In this document: positions 9,733-17,666 of the stretch, one piece after another
Position numbering within the stretch: position 1 is the first letter of the stretch
Layout: every line of letters begins with the position of its first letter
The notes under the pieces: model-generated
Database searches by the model: none
Told to the model about the DNA's origin: nothing
The model's input: only the letters and a program-made list of their open reading frames with translations
Translations under genes and position numbers: made by a program
DNA from: Rubrivivax sp.
GTDB lineage: Bacteria > Pseudomonadota > Gammaproteobacteria > Burkholderiales > Burkholderiaceae_C
Direction: 5' to 3'
Assembly (NCBI GenBank): GCA_027491255.1
Contig: JAIXWM010000080.1
Location: 1-43,819 of the forward strand
DNA length: 43,819 nt

Positions 9733-10016
9733 GGGCGTGATGTGGGTCGAGATTCTTCGAGGCCATCGACCAGGGCCTGGTGGCTTTCGAAGCGGGCGCG
9801 GCGGCTCTGAACGATGGCGTCGGCCTCGGCGATGGCGGCGCGGGTCGCTGCGTTCGGAGCCCTGATGGCGAAGGGGAGTTCCTGGTCAGCGACGACGCGG
9901 GTCAGTAGCAGCCGCACGGCGTCGGAAACGGTCAGGCCCATGGCGGCCAGCGTTTCGGTGGCCTGGGCCTTCAGTTGCTCGTCCACGCGGATGTGAACCA
10001 TGGTGCTGGTGGGCAT
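9729..10016 (-). CDS. Orphan RelB/DinJ-type antitoxin
   Basis: A 95-residue protein with the ribbon-helix-helix fold of RelB/DinJ antitoxins. The DNA-binding strand and helices are [20 protein letters not shown] then [16 protein letters not shown], followed by [19 protein letters not shown], where DinJ relatives have the LPFxxxxPN segment. The ATG at 10016 has a GGAGAG ribosome-binding site. Usually the partner toxin (YafQ/RelE type) follows directly; here its place is taken by ugd, which overlaps the antitoxin stop by ATGA. No toxin frame is found on either side. A perfect dyad at 10035-10053 lies 18 bp upstream and is a likely autoregulatory operator. It may now act as a transcription regulator of the sugar genes, or be a relic. 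Confidence 0.88.
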   Translation of the reverse strand: MPTSTMVHIRVDEQLKAQATETLAAMGLTVSDAVRLLLTRVVADQELPFAIRAPNAATRAAIAEADAIVQSRRARFESHQALVDGLEESRPTSRP

Positions 10017-10034
10017 GGGGCTCTCCAGGTTGCC

Positions 10035-10053
10035 TGAGATACAGAGTATCTCA
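10035..10053. promoter_or_regulatory. Perfect 8-bp inverted repeat, likely antitoxin operator
   Basis: TGAGATAC, spacer AGA, then GTATCTCA: a perfect dyad in the 44-bp gap between the epimerase stop (10061) and the antitoxin ATG (10016). Ribbon-helix-helix antitoxins bind palindromes of this size beside their own genes. Repression here would also affect ugd. The binding is inferred from position and symmetry. Confidence 0.6.
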
Positions 10054-10060
10054 AACGAGA

Positions 10061-11071
10061 CTACAGCCGATAGAACGCCCGATACCAATCCACGAACCGC
10101 GCCACGCCCTCGCGCACCGGGGTGGCGGGTTTGAAGCCGACCCAGGCGTCCAGTTCTGTGGTGTCGGCGCTGGTGGCGGGCACGTCGCCGGCCTGCATGG
10201 GCAGGTAGTTCTTGACGGCTTCGCGGCCGAGCGCGGCTTCGAGCGCGGCGATGTAGTCCATCAGCGGCGTGGGCTGGCTGTTGCCGATGTTGAAGACGCG
10301 GTAGGGCGCGTTGCTGGTGGCGGGGTCGGGTGCGGCGGGGTCGAAGGCGGGGTGGGGCTGGGCGGGCTTGTCGTGCACCCGGATCACGCCCTCGACGATG
10401 TCGTCCACGTAGGTGAAGTCGCGCACCATCTTGCCGTGGTTGAAGACGTCGATCGGCCGGCCTTCGAGGATGGCGCGGGTGAACAGGAACAGCGCCATGT
10501 CGGGCCGGCCCCAGGGCCCGTAGACGGTGAAGAAGCGCAGCCCGGTGGTGGGCAGGCCGAAGAGGTGGCTGTAGGTGTGGGCCATCAACTCGTTGGCCTT
10601 CTTGGTGGCGGCGTACAGGCTGACGGGATGGTCGATGTTGTGGTGCTCGCTGAAGGGCAGCGCGGCGTTGCCCCCGTAGACGCTGGAACTGCTGGCGTAG
10701 GTCAGGTGCCGCACGCCGTGGTGGCGGCAGCCCTCGAGGATGTTGAGGAAGCCCTGCAGGTTGGCGTCGATGTAGGCGTGGGGGTTGGTCAGCGAGTAGC
10801 GCACGCCGGCCTGCGCGGCGAGGTGGATGACGCGGTCGGGCTTTTCCTGCTCGAAGAGCCGGGGCATGGCTTCACGGTCTTCGACGCTGAGGGCATGGAA
10901 GCTGAAGCCGGCCTGCGGCGTGAGCCGCGCCAGCCGGGCGTGCTTGAGGCTGACGTCGTAGTAGTCGTTGAGGTTGTCGACGCCGATGACCTGCTCCCCG
11001 CGCGCGAGCAGGCGCAGCGCGGTGTGCATGCCTATGAAGCCGGCGGCGCCGGTGAGCAGGGTCTTGGTCAT
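10061..11071 (-). CDS. NAD-dependent epimerase, UDP-glucuronate 4-epimerase-like
   Basis: A 336-residue extended short-chain dehydrogenase that most resembles UDP-glucuronate 4-epimerases, which interconvert UDP-glucuronate and UDP-galacturonate. Evidence: the NAD loop [16 protein letters not shown], the [18 protein letters not shown] segment typical of this group, the active-site SSSSVYGG, and the catalytic [23 protein letters not shown] is also characteristic. It lies between a TviB-type dehydrogenase and ugd, both of which make UDP-uronic acids, which fits the call. A TviC-like role on UDP-GalNAcA is the alternative, given the tviB neighbour, but the N-terminal motif favours the glucuronate enzyme. 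No clear ribosome-binding site precedes the ATG. Confidence 0.88.
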   Translation of the reverse strand: MTKTLLTGAAGFIGMHTALRLLARGEQVIGVDNLNDYYDVSLKHARLARLTPQAGFSFHALSVEDREAMPRLFEQEKPDRVIHLAAQAGVRYSLTNPHAYIDANLQGFLNILEGCRHHGVRHLTYASSSSVYGGNAALPFSEHHNIDHPVSLYAATKKANELMAHTYSHLFGLPTTGLRFFTVYGPWGRPDMALFLFTRAILEGRPIDVFNHGKMVRDFTYVDDIVEGVIRVHDKPAQPHPAFDPAAPDPATSNAPYRVFNIGNSQPTPLMDYIAALEAALGREAVKNYLPMQAGDVPATSADTTELDAWVGFKPATPVREGVARFVDWYRAFYRL

Positions 11072-11100
11072 GGGGGGCAGGGGTTGAACGACGGGGTTTT

Positions 11101-11164
11101 GCTGCCTGGCTGCAGGGCTGCCGGGCTGCCGGGCTGCCGGGCTGCGGGGCTGCCGGCCTGCCGG
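11101..11164. repeat. Octamer array, 8 x GCTGCCGG
   Basis: Sixty-four bases divide exactly into eight 8-bp units: four are GCTGCCGG, and the others differ by one or two bases. The array fills the gap between the TviB-type gene (stop at 11219) and the epimerase start (11071), ending 30 bp before the latter's ATG. It would be part of the operon transcript. Eight-base units can change in number by slippage, which would alter leader length or folding, not a reading frame. Confidence 0.9.
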
Positions 11165-11218
11165 CGCCGTGGGGGCCGGCCGGACGGGCGGGGGCGGCAG
11201 GTGCGCGGACGCGAGGGG

Positions 11219-12496
11219 CTACAGGCGCCCGTGCGCCGCGCCCAGCGGCAGGATGCTCTTGACGTCGTAGACCACCGCGCCCGGCTTGCCCAGGGCCTTG
11301 ATGCCGGCTTCGCCCAGGGCGACGAACTCGCGGTGGCCCACGGCCAGCACGATGGCGTCGTAGTCGGCGCTGGCGGGCAGGGCGGGCAGGCACTGCAGGC
11401 CGTACTCGTGCAGCGCCTCGGCGCCGTCGATCCAAGGGTCGTACACATCCACCTGCGCGTGGTAGCCGCGCAGGCCGGAGACGATGTCCACCACCTTGGT
11501 GTTGCGAAGGTCGGGGCAGTTCTCCTTGAAGGTCAGGCCGAGGACGAGCACTTTGCTGCCCAGCACGGGGTGCCCCTTGCGCAGCATCAGCTTGACGGTC
11601 TGGTCGGCCACGTGCGTGGCCATGCTGTCGTTGATGCGCCGCCCGGCGAGGATGACTTCGGGGTGGTGGCCCACCTCCTGCGCCTTGTGCGTGAGGTAGT
11701 AGGGGTCCACGCCGATGCAGTGCCCGCCCACCAGGCCGGGGCGAAAGGGCAGGAAGTTCCACTTCGTGCCCGCGGCCTGCAGTACCTCGAGCGTGTCGAT
11801 GTCGAGCTTGTGGAAGATCAGGCTGAGCTCGTTCATCAGCGCGATGTTCACGTCGCGCTGGGTGTTCTCGATCACCTTGGCGGCTTCGGCCACCTTGATG
11901 CTGCTGGCCAGGTGGGTGCCGGCGGTGACGACCTGGCGGTACAGCGCGTCCACCTCGGCCGCCACGGCGGGGGTGCTGCCGCTGGTGACCTTCCTGATGG
12001 TGGGCAGCCGGTGTTCCTTGTCGCCGGGGTTGATGCGCTCTGGGCTGTAGCCGCAGAAGAAGTCGCGGTTGAACGCCAGGCCCGAGTGTTGTTCGAGCAC
12101 GGGCACGCACACCTCTTCGGTGGCGCCGGGGTAGACGGTGCTCTCGTAGATGACGATGTCGCCGGGTTTCAGGACCTTGCCGACGGTGGTGCTGGCCTTC
12201 ACCAGCGGGGCCATGTCGGGCCGGTTGGCGCGGTCCACCGGGGTGGGGACGGTGACGATGAACACCTGGGCCTGGCGCAGGTCTTGCGCATCGGCGCTGT
12301 AGCGCAGGTGCTTGGCTTCGACGAGTTCCTGCGGACTGCACTCGAGCGTGTGGTCCTGCCCGGCGCGCAGCTCGGCAATGCGCGCGGGGTTGATGTCGAA
12401 ACCGATGACCGGGCGGACCTTGCCGAACTCCACCGCCAGCGGCAAGCCGACGTAGCCGAGGCCGATGACGGCGAGGGTCTTGTCCTGGGGATTCAT
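11219..12496 (-). CDS. tviB: TviB-type UDP-N-acetylglucosamine/UDP-glucose C6 dehydrogenase
   Basis: At 425 residues it matches the length and motif pattern of TviB/WbpO-family nucleotide-sugar dehydrogenases, which oxidise C6 of UDP-HexNAc to the uronic acid used in Vi-type and O-antigen polymers. The N-terminus has the NAD loop VIGLGYVGLPLAVEFG, then VIYESTVYPGATEE and FFCGYSPERINPGD. The catalytic Cys is in LVGGHCIGVDPYYLTH. VLGLTFKENCPDLRNTKV marks the C-terminal UDP-binding domain. It is the first gene of the minus-strand polysaccharide run. The ATG at 12496 gives the standard N-terminus; upstream in-frame sequence is not protein-like. Substrate (UDP-GlcNAc, UDP-GalNAc or UDP-Glc) cannot be fixed from sequence. 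Confidence 0.92.
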   Translation of the reverse strand: MNPQDKTLAVIGLGYVGLPLAVEFGKVRPVIGFDINPARIAELRAGQDHTLECSPQELVEAKHLRYSADAQDLRQAQVFIVTVPTPVDRANRPDMAPLVKASTTVGKVLKPGDIVIYESTVYPGATEEVCVPVLEQHSGLAFNRDFFCGYSPERINPGDKEHRLPTIRKVTSGSTPAVAAEVDALYRQVVTAGTHLASSIKVAEAAKVIENTQRDVNIALMNELSLIFHKLDIDTLEVLQAAGTKWNFLPFRPGLVGGHCIGVDPYYLTHKAQEVGHHPEVILAGRRINDSMATHVADQTVKLMLRKGHPVLGSKVLVLGLTFKENCPDLRNTKVVDIVSGLRGYHAQVDVYDPWIDGAEALHEYGLQCLPALPASADYDAIVLAVGHREFVALGEAGIKALGKPGAVVYDVKSILPLGAAHGRL

Positions 12497-12610
12497 GTTG
12501 AATGTAATGGGGGTAGCGGTCTGTAAGGACGAGATCGGATTCTGACCTGTACTGGCTGGAAGTCTGACTGGGAGGTGCGGGATCTGCCCGCTACCGCGCA
12601 GCCTACCGCG

Positions 12611-12637
12611 ATGCGGTGTGAGTACGCTCAACCGCAT
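12611..12637 (-). other. Leader hairpin upstream of tviB-like gene
   Basis: ATGCGGTGTGAG (12611-12622) and CTCAACCGCAT (12627-12637) pair over eleven positions with one bulged base and a TACG loop. It lies 115 bp before the ATG on the minus strand, so it may form in the leader RNA. Its role is unknown. Confidence 0.45.
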
Positions 12638-12821
12638 GCTGGGACTCGTTCAGTAACGAACCTGAAATGCTAGCGCAGGATCGTGGCTGGATTTGGCTGG
12701 CAAACAGAATAAGAAGTTACGTTAACTAAAGAGCGAATTAACGGCTTCATACAGCCTGCGGGGACGCTTGGTCGGGGTGCGGGGCGGCGTCCGAACGCTG
12801 CGGTGGTGTTTCGCGCTGGGG

Positions 12822-12936
12822 CTTCGACAGGCTCAGCCCTAACGGACAAGAAGCCGCCCTTCACCGTTCGCCCTGAGCCTGTCGAAGGGTGCGAAAGGAG
12901 CAGAGCCCCCCACCGTTCGCCCCGAGCTTGTCGAGG
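12822..12936. repeat. Cluster of three CTTCGACA-type repeats
   Basis: Three 24-bp copies stand close together: 12822-12845 in the forward sense (CTTCGACAGG start), and 12864-12887 and 12913-12936 in the reverse sense (CCGTTCGC start). The first two are inverted and could fold into a long stem with an 18-base loop. The last copy has GAGG in place of GAAG at its end. They lie 25 bp downstream of the NYN gene stop, where such a stem might act in 3'-end formation. Confidence 0.8.
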
Positions 12937-12960
12937 GGCGAGCGCCGCCATGGCGCCGCT

Positions 12961-13800
12961 TCAGTCCTCGACGGCGGGCGCTTCCTCGAGCGGCAGGCCT
13001 TCGAGCAGGCGGCGGGCGCTTTCGCGCATGACCTTGCGCTCGGGCAGCTCGAGCGCCCGGCCCAGGTGCTGGCTCAGGCGCAGCAGGAGCTGGCGGTCTG
13101 CCTCCTGCGGCAGGCCGCGGTGGCGGGGCAGCATCTCGCGCAGGTCTTCGCGGTCGGCGTCGGGCACGTCTGCCCACCACTCGCGCACGATGCCCAGGAG
13201 CTCCTTCGGGTCCATCAGCTCCACCTCGCGCCGCGGCGGCGGTGCGCCGCGCAGCAGGACGCGGCAGTCGGCCTGGCGCAGCAGGGTGGCCCAGGCGGCG
13301 TCGGAGCGCTCCAGGGCGCCCGGGTCGGTGGCCTTGTCGTCCACGAGCATGTGCACCAGCAGGCCGCGCAGCTGGGCCGCGTCGACCGCCGGCAGCAGCC
13401 GGTCGTCGTCGGCCACCAGCAGAACGTGCGCGCAGGCGCGGTGCTCGGCGATCTGGGTCAGGTCGCGGGCGATGGCCAGCACCAGGGAGCGGCCGTCGTC
13501 GGCGGATTCGGACTGCACGGTGCGCACGATCTGGCCGTTGACGCTGGCGGTCTCCGGCTGCGAGGTGTACCAGTAGATGCGCAGCAGGTCGGCGGGGACG
13601 CCCGCATCGGCCAGGCTGACGTGCAGTTGCTGCGCGATCGCCTCGCGGCGGGGGGCGGTGTGGTGCGCCGCGTCATCGTCCCGGCCCTGGAGCCAGGCCA
13701 GGAAGTGGGCGTCCACGAGGGCGATGCAGGAGTCGCGGTGGGTGCCCCGCAAAGCGTGGGCCGATGGATGGACGGGATGAGGCAGGTCGCGGGGGTTCAT
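12961..13800 (-). CDS. NYN-domain protein (PIN-like putative ribonuclease)
   Basis: A 279-residue protein with an N-terminal NYN domain, a PIN-like nuclease fold related to LabA/DUF88 proteins. Three acidic positions expected in the active site are visible: Asp30 in CIALVDAHF, Asp113 in LAIARDLTQ, and Asp131-133 in VLLVADDDRLLPAV. YWYTSQP near residue 76 is the usual strand after the first helix. The C-terminal 100 residues are charged and helical without a domain I recognise. NYN proteins process or degrade RNA; the target here is unknown. The ATG at 13800 was chosen over an upstream in-frame start near 13833 because the preceding residues are not family-like. It is divergent from the dehydrogenase gene across a repeat-filled 672-bp gap. 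Confidence 0.78.
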   Translation of the reverse strand: MNPRDLPHPVHPSAHALRGTHRDSCIALVDAHFLAWLQGRDDDAAHHTAPRREAIAQQLHVSLADAGVPADLLRIYWYTSQPETASVNGQIVRTVQSESADDGRSLVLAIARDLTQIAEHRACAHVLLVADDDRLLPAVDAAQLRGLLVHMLVDDKATDPGALERSDAAWATLLRQADCRVLLRGAPPPRREVELMDPKELLGIVREWWADVPDADREDLREMLPRHRGLPQEADRQLLLRLSQHLGRALELPERKVMRESARRLLEGLPLEEAPAVED

Positions 13801-14472
13801 GTAGGAATCGTCTCGGAAAAAGGCAGTCGGCAAACAGAGGGCGCCCGGTCACCTGGACACCAGGGCCCAGGGCCCGGGGCGGGGCAGGGTCGAAAAGCAG
13901 CTCCGCAGCCCCGTGCAGGGTACGCGCAGCTCATGGCAGCCTGCGCGATGAAAAAAGGTGCTCGGGGACCGCGTCGTGCAGCGGGCATTATGGGCTGCCC
14001 GCGTCAGCGTGCCCCGCCAGGCCCTGGTGTGGGGCCATGGCCGGTGGACTCCCTGTCTGGCCGGGGAGCGGCGTGTCGGGGCCGTGGCGGGTCGCGTCGC
14101 GCGGCGCGGCGCGGCGCGGCATCAAGCAGAACACGATGGGCTGGCCGCGTCAGCGTGCCCGGCCAGGCGCTGGTGCGGGGCCAAGGTCGTTGGCGGTGCG
14201 GTCTGGCTGGGGGGAGGGGTGTCTGCGGCGTGGCCGGTTGCGTTGCGCTGTGCGGGGTCACGTTGGACACGATGGCCTGGCCGCGTCAGTGTGCCCGGCC
14301 AGGCGCTGGTGCGAGGCCAAGGTCGTTGGCGGCGCGGTCTGGCCGGGGGGAGGGGTGTCTGCGGCGGGGCCGGTTGTGTTGCTCTGTGCGGGGTCACGCA
14401 GAATCCGGGTGCACCGAGGGGGGCTGTCCGACAGGCCCCTGCGGATTCATGCCCATCATCGAGGAGACCCCC
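13801..14472. other. Divergent intergenic region with tandem repeats
   Basis: This 672-bp space separates the NYN gene (minus) from the dehydrogenase (plus). About 415 bp of it is the three-unit array at 13987-14402. The rest is GC-rich with no clear promoter. A GAGGAG ribosome-binding site at 14461 belongs to the dehydrogenase gene. Open frames crossing the array on both strands encode only repeated Arg/Pro/Gly-rich sequence. Confidence 0.7.
13987..14402. repeat. Three tandem 136-146 bp intergenic repeats
   Basis: Units begin near 13987, 14131 and 14267. Anchors show the period: GCGTCAGCGT is at 14001 and 14147 (146 bp); ACACGATGG is at 14131 and 14267, and GGGTCA is at 14255 and 14391 (both 136 bp). 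Units 2 and 3 are nearly identical; unit 1 is more diverged and has extra GCGGC copies near 14097-14121. Each unit includes GCCCGGCCAGGCGCTGGTGC and GGGGGGAGGGGTGTCTGCGG or close versions. No gene is present. Function is unknown. Confidence 0.9.
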
Positions 14473-15456
14473 ATGACCTTCAAGCTCGGACTCACGAGCG
14501 ACCTGCTCGACTCGCGCGGCGAGCCCACCTTCGGGCGCGGGCCGCTGGAATTGCTCGACCGCGACCCGGCGATCGATTGGGAGTACATCCCGGGCAAGAT
14601 CACCGAGATCACGCCCGACATCGCGGCGCGCTATGACGGGCTGTACGTGAACACCCAGCGCGTGACGGCGGCCAGCGTGGCGCGCGCCGACTGCCGGGTG
14701 CGCATCGTCGGGCGGCACGGCGTGGGCTATGACGCGGTGGACGTGGGTGCGCTGGCGGCACGCGGTGTGATCGTCACCAACACGCCGGTGGCCGTGCGCC
14801 GGCCGGTGGCGGTGGCCGTGCTGACCTTCATCTTCGCGCTGGCCGGGCGCATGTTCACCAAGGACCGCCTGACGCGTGAAGGACGCTGGAGCGAGCGCGG
14901 CAATCACATGGGCCTGGGCCTGACCACGCGCACGCTGGGCGTCATCGGTGCCGGCGGCATCGGGCGCGAGTTGCTCGCTCTGGCGCGGCCCTTCGGCTGG
15001 CGCATGGTCGCGGCCGACCCCTATGCCGCGCCGGCCGCGGTGCAGGCGCTGGGCGCCGAGCTGCTGCCGCTGGAGCAGATGCTGCCGCAGGCCGACTTCG
15101 TGGTCGCCACCTGCCTGCTGAACGAAGAGACGCGCCACCTGATGAACGCGCGCCGTTTCGGGCTGATGAAGCGCGAGGCCTTCTTCGTCAACATGTCGCG
15201 CGGCCCGGTGGCCGACGAGGCGGCGCTGATCGAGGCGCTGCGCTCGGGCACGATCGCCGGCGCCGGCATCGACGTCTTCGAGCAGGAGCCGGTGGATGCG
15301 GCCAACCCGCTGCTGAAGATGGACAACGTGATCGTGGCGCCGCACGCGCTGTGCTGGACCGACGAGTGCTTCGACGCGATCGCCCGCGAGGGCCTGGGCT
15401 GCATGGTGGACTTCGCCAACGGGCGCACGCCGAAGTCGGTGGTGCGGCCGGGCTGA
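14473..15456 (+). CDS. D-isomer-specific 2-hydroxyacid dehydrogenase
   Basis: A 327-residue NAD-dependent dehydrogenase of the D-2-hydroxyacid family (phosphoglycerate, glyoxylate and hydroxypyruvate reductases). The NAD loop is GVIGAGGIGRELL near residue 160. The catalytic triad is visible: Arg in NMSRGPVADEAAL, Glu in DVFEQEPVD, and His in IVAPHALCW. The usual NTPG segment before the NAD domain is NTPVAVRRPVA, which marks a subfamily I cannot assign to a substrate. The ATG at 14473 follows GAGGAG by seven bases; an upstream ATG at 14449 lacks such a site. It faces a TctCBA transporter and lies in a region with a glycerate kinase, so reduction of hydroxypyruvate or a related acid is plausible. 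Confidence 0.9.
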   Translation: MTFKLGLTSDLLDSRGEPTFGRGPLELLDRDPAIDWEYIPGKITEITPDIAARYDGLYVNTQRVTAASVARADCRVRIVGRHGVGYDAVDVGALAARGVIVTNTPVAVRRPVAVAVLTFIFALAGRMFTKDRLTREGRWSERGNHMGLGLTTRTLGVIGAGGIGRELLALARPFGWRMVAADPYAAPAAVQALGAELLPLEQMLPQADFVVATCLLNEETRHLMNARRFGLMKREAFFVNMSRGPVADEAALIEALRSGTIAGAGIDVFEQEPVDAANPLLKMDNVIVAPHALCWTDECFDAIAREGLGCMVDFANGRTPKSVVRPG

Positions 15457-15472
15457 GGGGCTGAGCTCGTAA

Positions 15473-15554
15473 CCGTTCGGGCTGAGTGCACACCCGTTCG
15501 GGCTGAGCTTGTCGAAGCCCCTCGCGTGCACTTCGACAGGCTCAGTGCGAACGG
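15473..15554. terminator. Long inverted repeat between convergent genes
   Basis: Two 24-bp interspersed repeats in opposite orientation, 15494-15517 and 15531-15554, match as complements at 21 of 24 positions around a 13-base loop. A partial copy (CCGTTCGGGCTGAG) precedes them at 15473-15486. The structure stands between the dehydrogenase stop (15456) and the end of tctA (15634), which converge. It could act as a two-way transcription barrier, though there is no U-tract. Confidence 0.6.
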
Positions 15555-15633
15555 TGGTGAGGGTGGGCCTACGACTGGTTGCTCAAGAGGCTGAGTGTGC
15601 AGCCCAGCCCCTGCGCTGCGGGGGCGGTGGGGG

Positions 15634-17124
15634 TCAGCGGCCGCGGCGCACTCGGCGCCACACCGCCGGCGCCACGAGCAGCAGCACCGCGATCGCCAGC
15701 AAGGTGCCTGACAGGGGGCGCGTGACGAAGGTGGACCATTCGCCCTGGCTGATCGTCAGGGCCTGACGCATCGATTGCTCGGCCATGGGGGCGAGGATCA
15801 GGCCGACGATCAGCGGTGCGGCGGGGAAGCCGAAGCGGCGCATCAGGTAGCCCACCAGGCCGAAGAAGAAGAGCATGCCGACGTCGAACACCGAGTTGCC
15901 GGCACCGTAGACGCCGCCGATGGACACGACGATGATGCCGGCGTACAGCCAGGGCGGCGGGATCTTCAGCAGCCGCACCCACAGCCCGATCAGCGGCAGG
16001 TTGAGCACGAGCAGGATCACGTTGCCGATGTACAGGCTCGCGATCAGCGTCCACACCAGCCCGCCTTGCTGCGAAAACAGTTGCGGCCCGGCCTGGATGC
16101 CGTAGCCCTCGAAGGCCGAGAGCATGATGGCGGCGGTGGCGGACGTCGGGATGCCCAGCGTCAGCAGCGGCATCAGCACCCCGGCGGCGGCGGCGTTGTT
16201 GGCGGCCTCCGGGCCGGCCACGCCCTCGATCGCGCCGTGGCCGAACTCCTCGGGGTGGCGCGAGAGCTTGCGCTCGGTGTAGTAGGACAGCAGCGTGGGC
16301 AGTTCGGCGCCGCCGGCGGGCATGGCGCCGATCGGGAAGCCGAACAGCGCGCCGCGGATCCACGCCTTCCAGGAACGTGCCCAGTCCGCCGCGCTGAGCC
16401 ACAGCCGCCCGGTGACCTTCATGACCTCGCCGCCGCGCGCTTCGCGCCCCTGCCAGGCCAGGTAGAGCGCTTCGCCGACGGCGAACAGGCCGACGACGGC
16501 CACCGTGACTTCGATGCCGTCCAGCAGTTCGGCCTGGCCGAAGGTGAAGCGTGGCTGGCCGGTCTGAAGATCGATGCCCACCAGCCCGAAGAGCAGCCCG
16601 GCGCCCAGGGCGATCAGGCCGCGCAGCACCGAGTCGCCCAGCACCGCCGAGACGGCCACGAGCGCCAGCACCATGAGGCTGAAGTATTCGGCCGGGCCGA
16701 AGGCGAGCGCCGCGTCGACGACCCAGGGCGCAACGAAGGTCAGCGCGAGCGTGCCGATGGTGCCGGCGACGAAGCTGCCGATGGCCGCGGTGGCCAGGGC
16801 CGGGCCGGCGCGCCCGCGCCGCGCCATCTTGTTGCCCTCGAGCGAGGTGACGACGGCGGACGACTCGCCCGGCGTGTTGAGCAGGATCGAGGTGGTGGAC
16901 CCGCCATAGGCGGCCCCGTAGTAGATGCCGGCGAACATGACGAACATGCTCGTGGCCGGCACGTGGTAGGTCAGCGGCAGCAGCAGCGCGATCGTGAGCG
17001 CCGGCCCGATGCCCGGCAGCACCCCCACCAGCGTGCCGAGGAAGCAGCCGATGAAGCCCCACAGCAGGGTGGTCGGCTGCAGCGCCAGGCTGAAGCCGTT
17101 GAGCAGCGCGTCGAGCGTGCTCAC
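15634..17124 (-). CDS. tctA: Tripartite tricarboxylate transporter, large subunit TctA
   Basis: The 496-residue integral membrane subunit of a TTT-family uptake system. It has about 12 hydrophobic segments and the family motif [17 protein letters not shown] near the N-terminus. [20 protein letters not shown] is the TctA signature, and [19 protein letters not shown] occurs in the second half. The start is a GTG at 17124 that overlaps the tctB stop by four bases (GTGA). It works with TctB and the periplasmic TctC encoded just upstream to import a carboxylic acid by ion symport. The substrate cannot be read from sequence; the acid-sugar enzymes nearby suggest a sugar acid. Confidence 0.93.
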   Translation of the reverse strand: MSTLDALLNGFSLALQPTTLLWGFIGCFLGTLVGVLPGIGPALTIALLLPLTYHVPATSMFVMFAGIYYGAAYGGSTTSILLNTPGESSAVVTSLEGNKMARRGRAGPALATAAIGSFVAGTIGTLALTFVAPWVVDAALAFGPAEYFSLMVLALVAVSAVLGDSVLRGLIALGAGLLFGLVGIDLQTGQPRFTFGQAELLDGIEVTVAVVGLFAVGEALYLAWQGREARGGEVMKVTGRLWLSAADWARSWKAWIRGALFGFPIGAMPAGGAELPTLLSYYTERKLSRHPEEFGHGAIEGVAGPEAANNAAAAGVLMPLLTLGIPTSATAAIMLSAFEGYGIQAGPQLFSQQGGLVWTLIASLYIGNVILLVLNLPLIGLWVRLLKIPPPWLYAGIIVVSIGGVYGAGNSVFDVGMLFFFGLVGYLMRRFGFPAAPLIVGLILAPMAEQSMRQALTISQGEWSTFVTRPLSGTLLAIAVLLLVAPAVWRRVRRGR

Positions 17125-17594
17125 GCGGCGGCTCCCGGCCACCGCAGGGCCGGGCCCAGGCCCACACCGAGCCAGAGCGCGAAGACGAGCCAGAAGGACA
17201 GCGCCACGGCACCGCAGACGGCGGCGGAACGCCAGCCCAGGGGCGCGTCGAATGCGCGCGCCACGCCCATGCCGCACAGCGTGGCGGGAACGACGAAGCC
17301 GATCCAGCCCACCAGCAGCCCGAAGGCCAGACCGCCGCCCAGCAGGCTCAGCAGGCGGGTGTTGGCACCCGGCAGCGCTTCCTGGCCGGCGACGTGGCTC
17401 TCATCGGGCTGGCGACCACGCAGCGCCGAGGCGCCGTAGACCAGCGCCAGCACGCCCAAGCCACCCACTACCAGCGCCGGCACGAGCACGGGCCCGACGG
17501 CCGACTGCAGGGAAGACTGCGGAATCTGCGTGACCTGCCAGGCCGCCGCCGCGCACAGCAGGAGCAGGAAGACGGCCAGGCGGGCGGGCGTCAT
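17121..17594 (-). CDS. tctB: Tripartite tricarboxylate transporter, small subunit TctB
   Basis: A 157-residue membrane protein with four predicted membrane segments (about residues 5-20, 33-56, 82-107 and 125-148). Length, topology and position between tctC and tctA identify it as TctB, although sequence in this family is poorly conserved. The gene overlaps tctA by GTGA and lies 72 bp after tctC. A loop rich in charged residues ([16 protein letters not shown]) joins the second and third segments. Confidence 0.88.
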   Translation of the reverse strand: MTPARLAVFLLLLCAAAAWQVTQIPQSSLQSAVGPVLVPALVVGGLGVLALVYGASALRGRQPDESHVAGQEALPGANTRLLSLLGGGLAFGLLVGWIGFVVPATLCGMGVARAFDAPLGWRSAAVCGAVALSFWLVFALWLGVGLGPALRWPGAAA

Positions 17595-17666
17595 GGGGCG
17601 TTGGGAGTGGGGAAGACAAGGCGCAGCGCAGCCCCTGCGTCAGGGACTGCGCCGTGCGCTCGAGCG

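Larger units (their letters stand above)
12497..12960. other. Leader and repeat region upstream of the TviB-type gene
   Basis: A 464-bp gap between two minus-strand genes. The left part is the leader of the tviB-like gene and holds a hairpin at 12611-12637. An AT-rich stretch at 12705-12745 contains the dyad AGTTA-CGT-TAACT (12715-12727) and is the most likely promoter zone, though no clear -35/-10 pair is seen. The right part carries three interspersed repeats. A 93-codon open frame here translates only the repeat (for example LSVRAEPVEA) and is not a gene. Confidence 0.6.

Noticed and set aside
12670..12951. A 93-codon minus-strand open frame in the tviB leader gap
   Set aside because: Its most protein-like strings (LSVRAEPVEA, STGSGRT) are translations of the 24-bp interspersed repeat.
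13987..14402. CRISPR array
   Set aside because: The repeat units are 136-146 bp and contiguous, with no unique spacers and no cas genes in the window.
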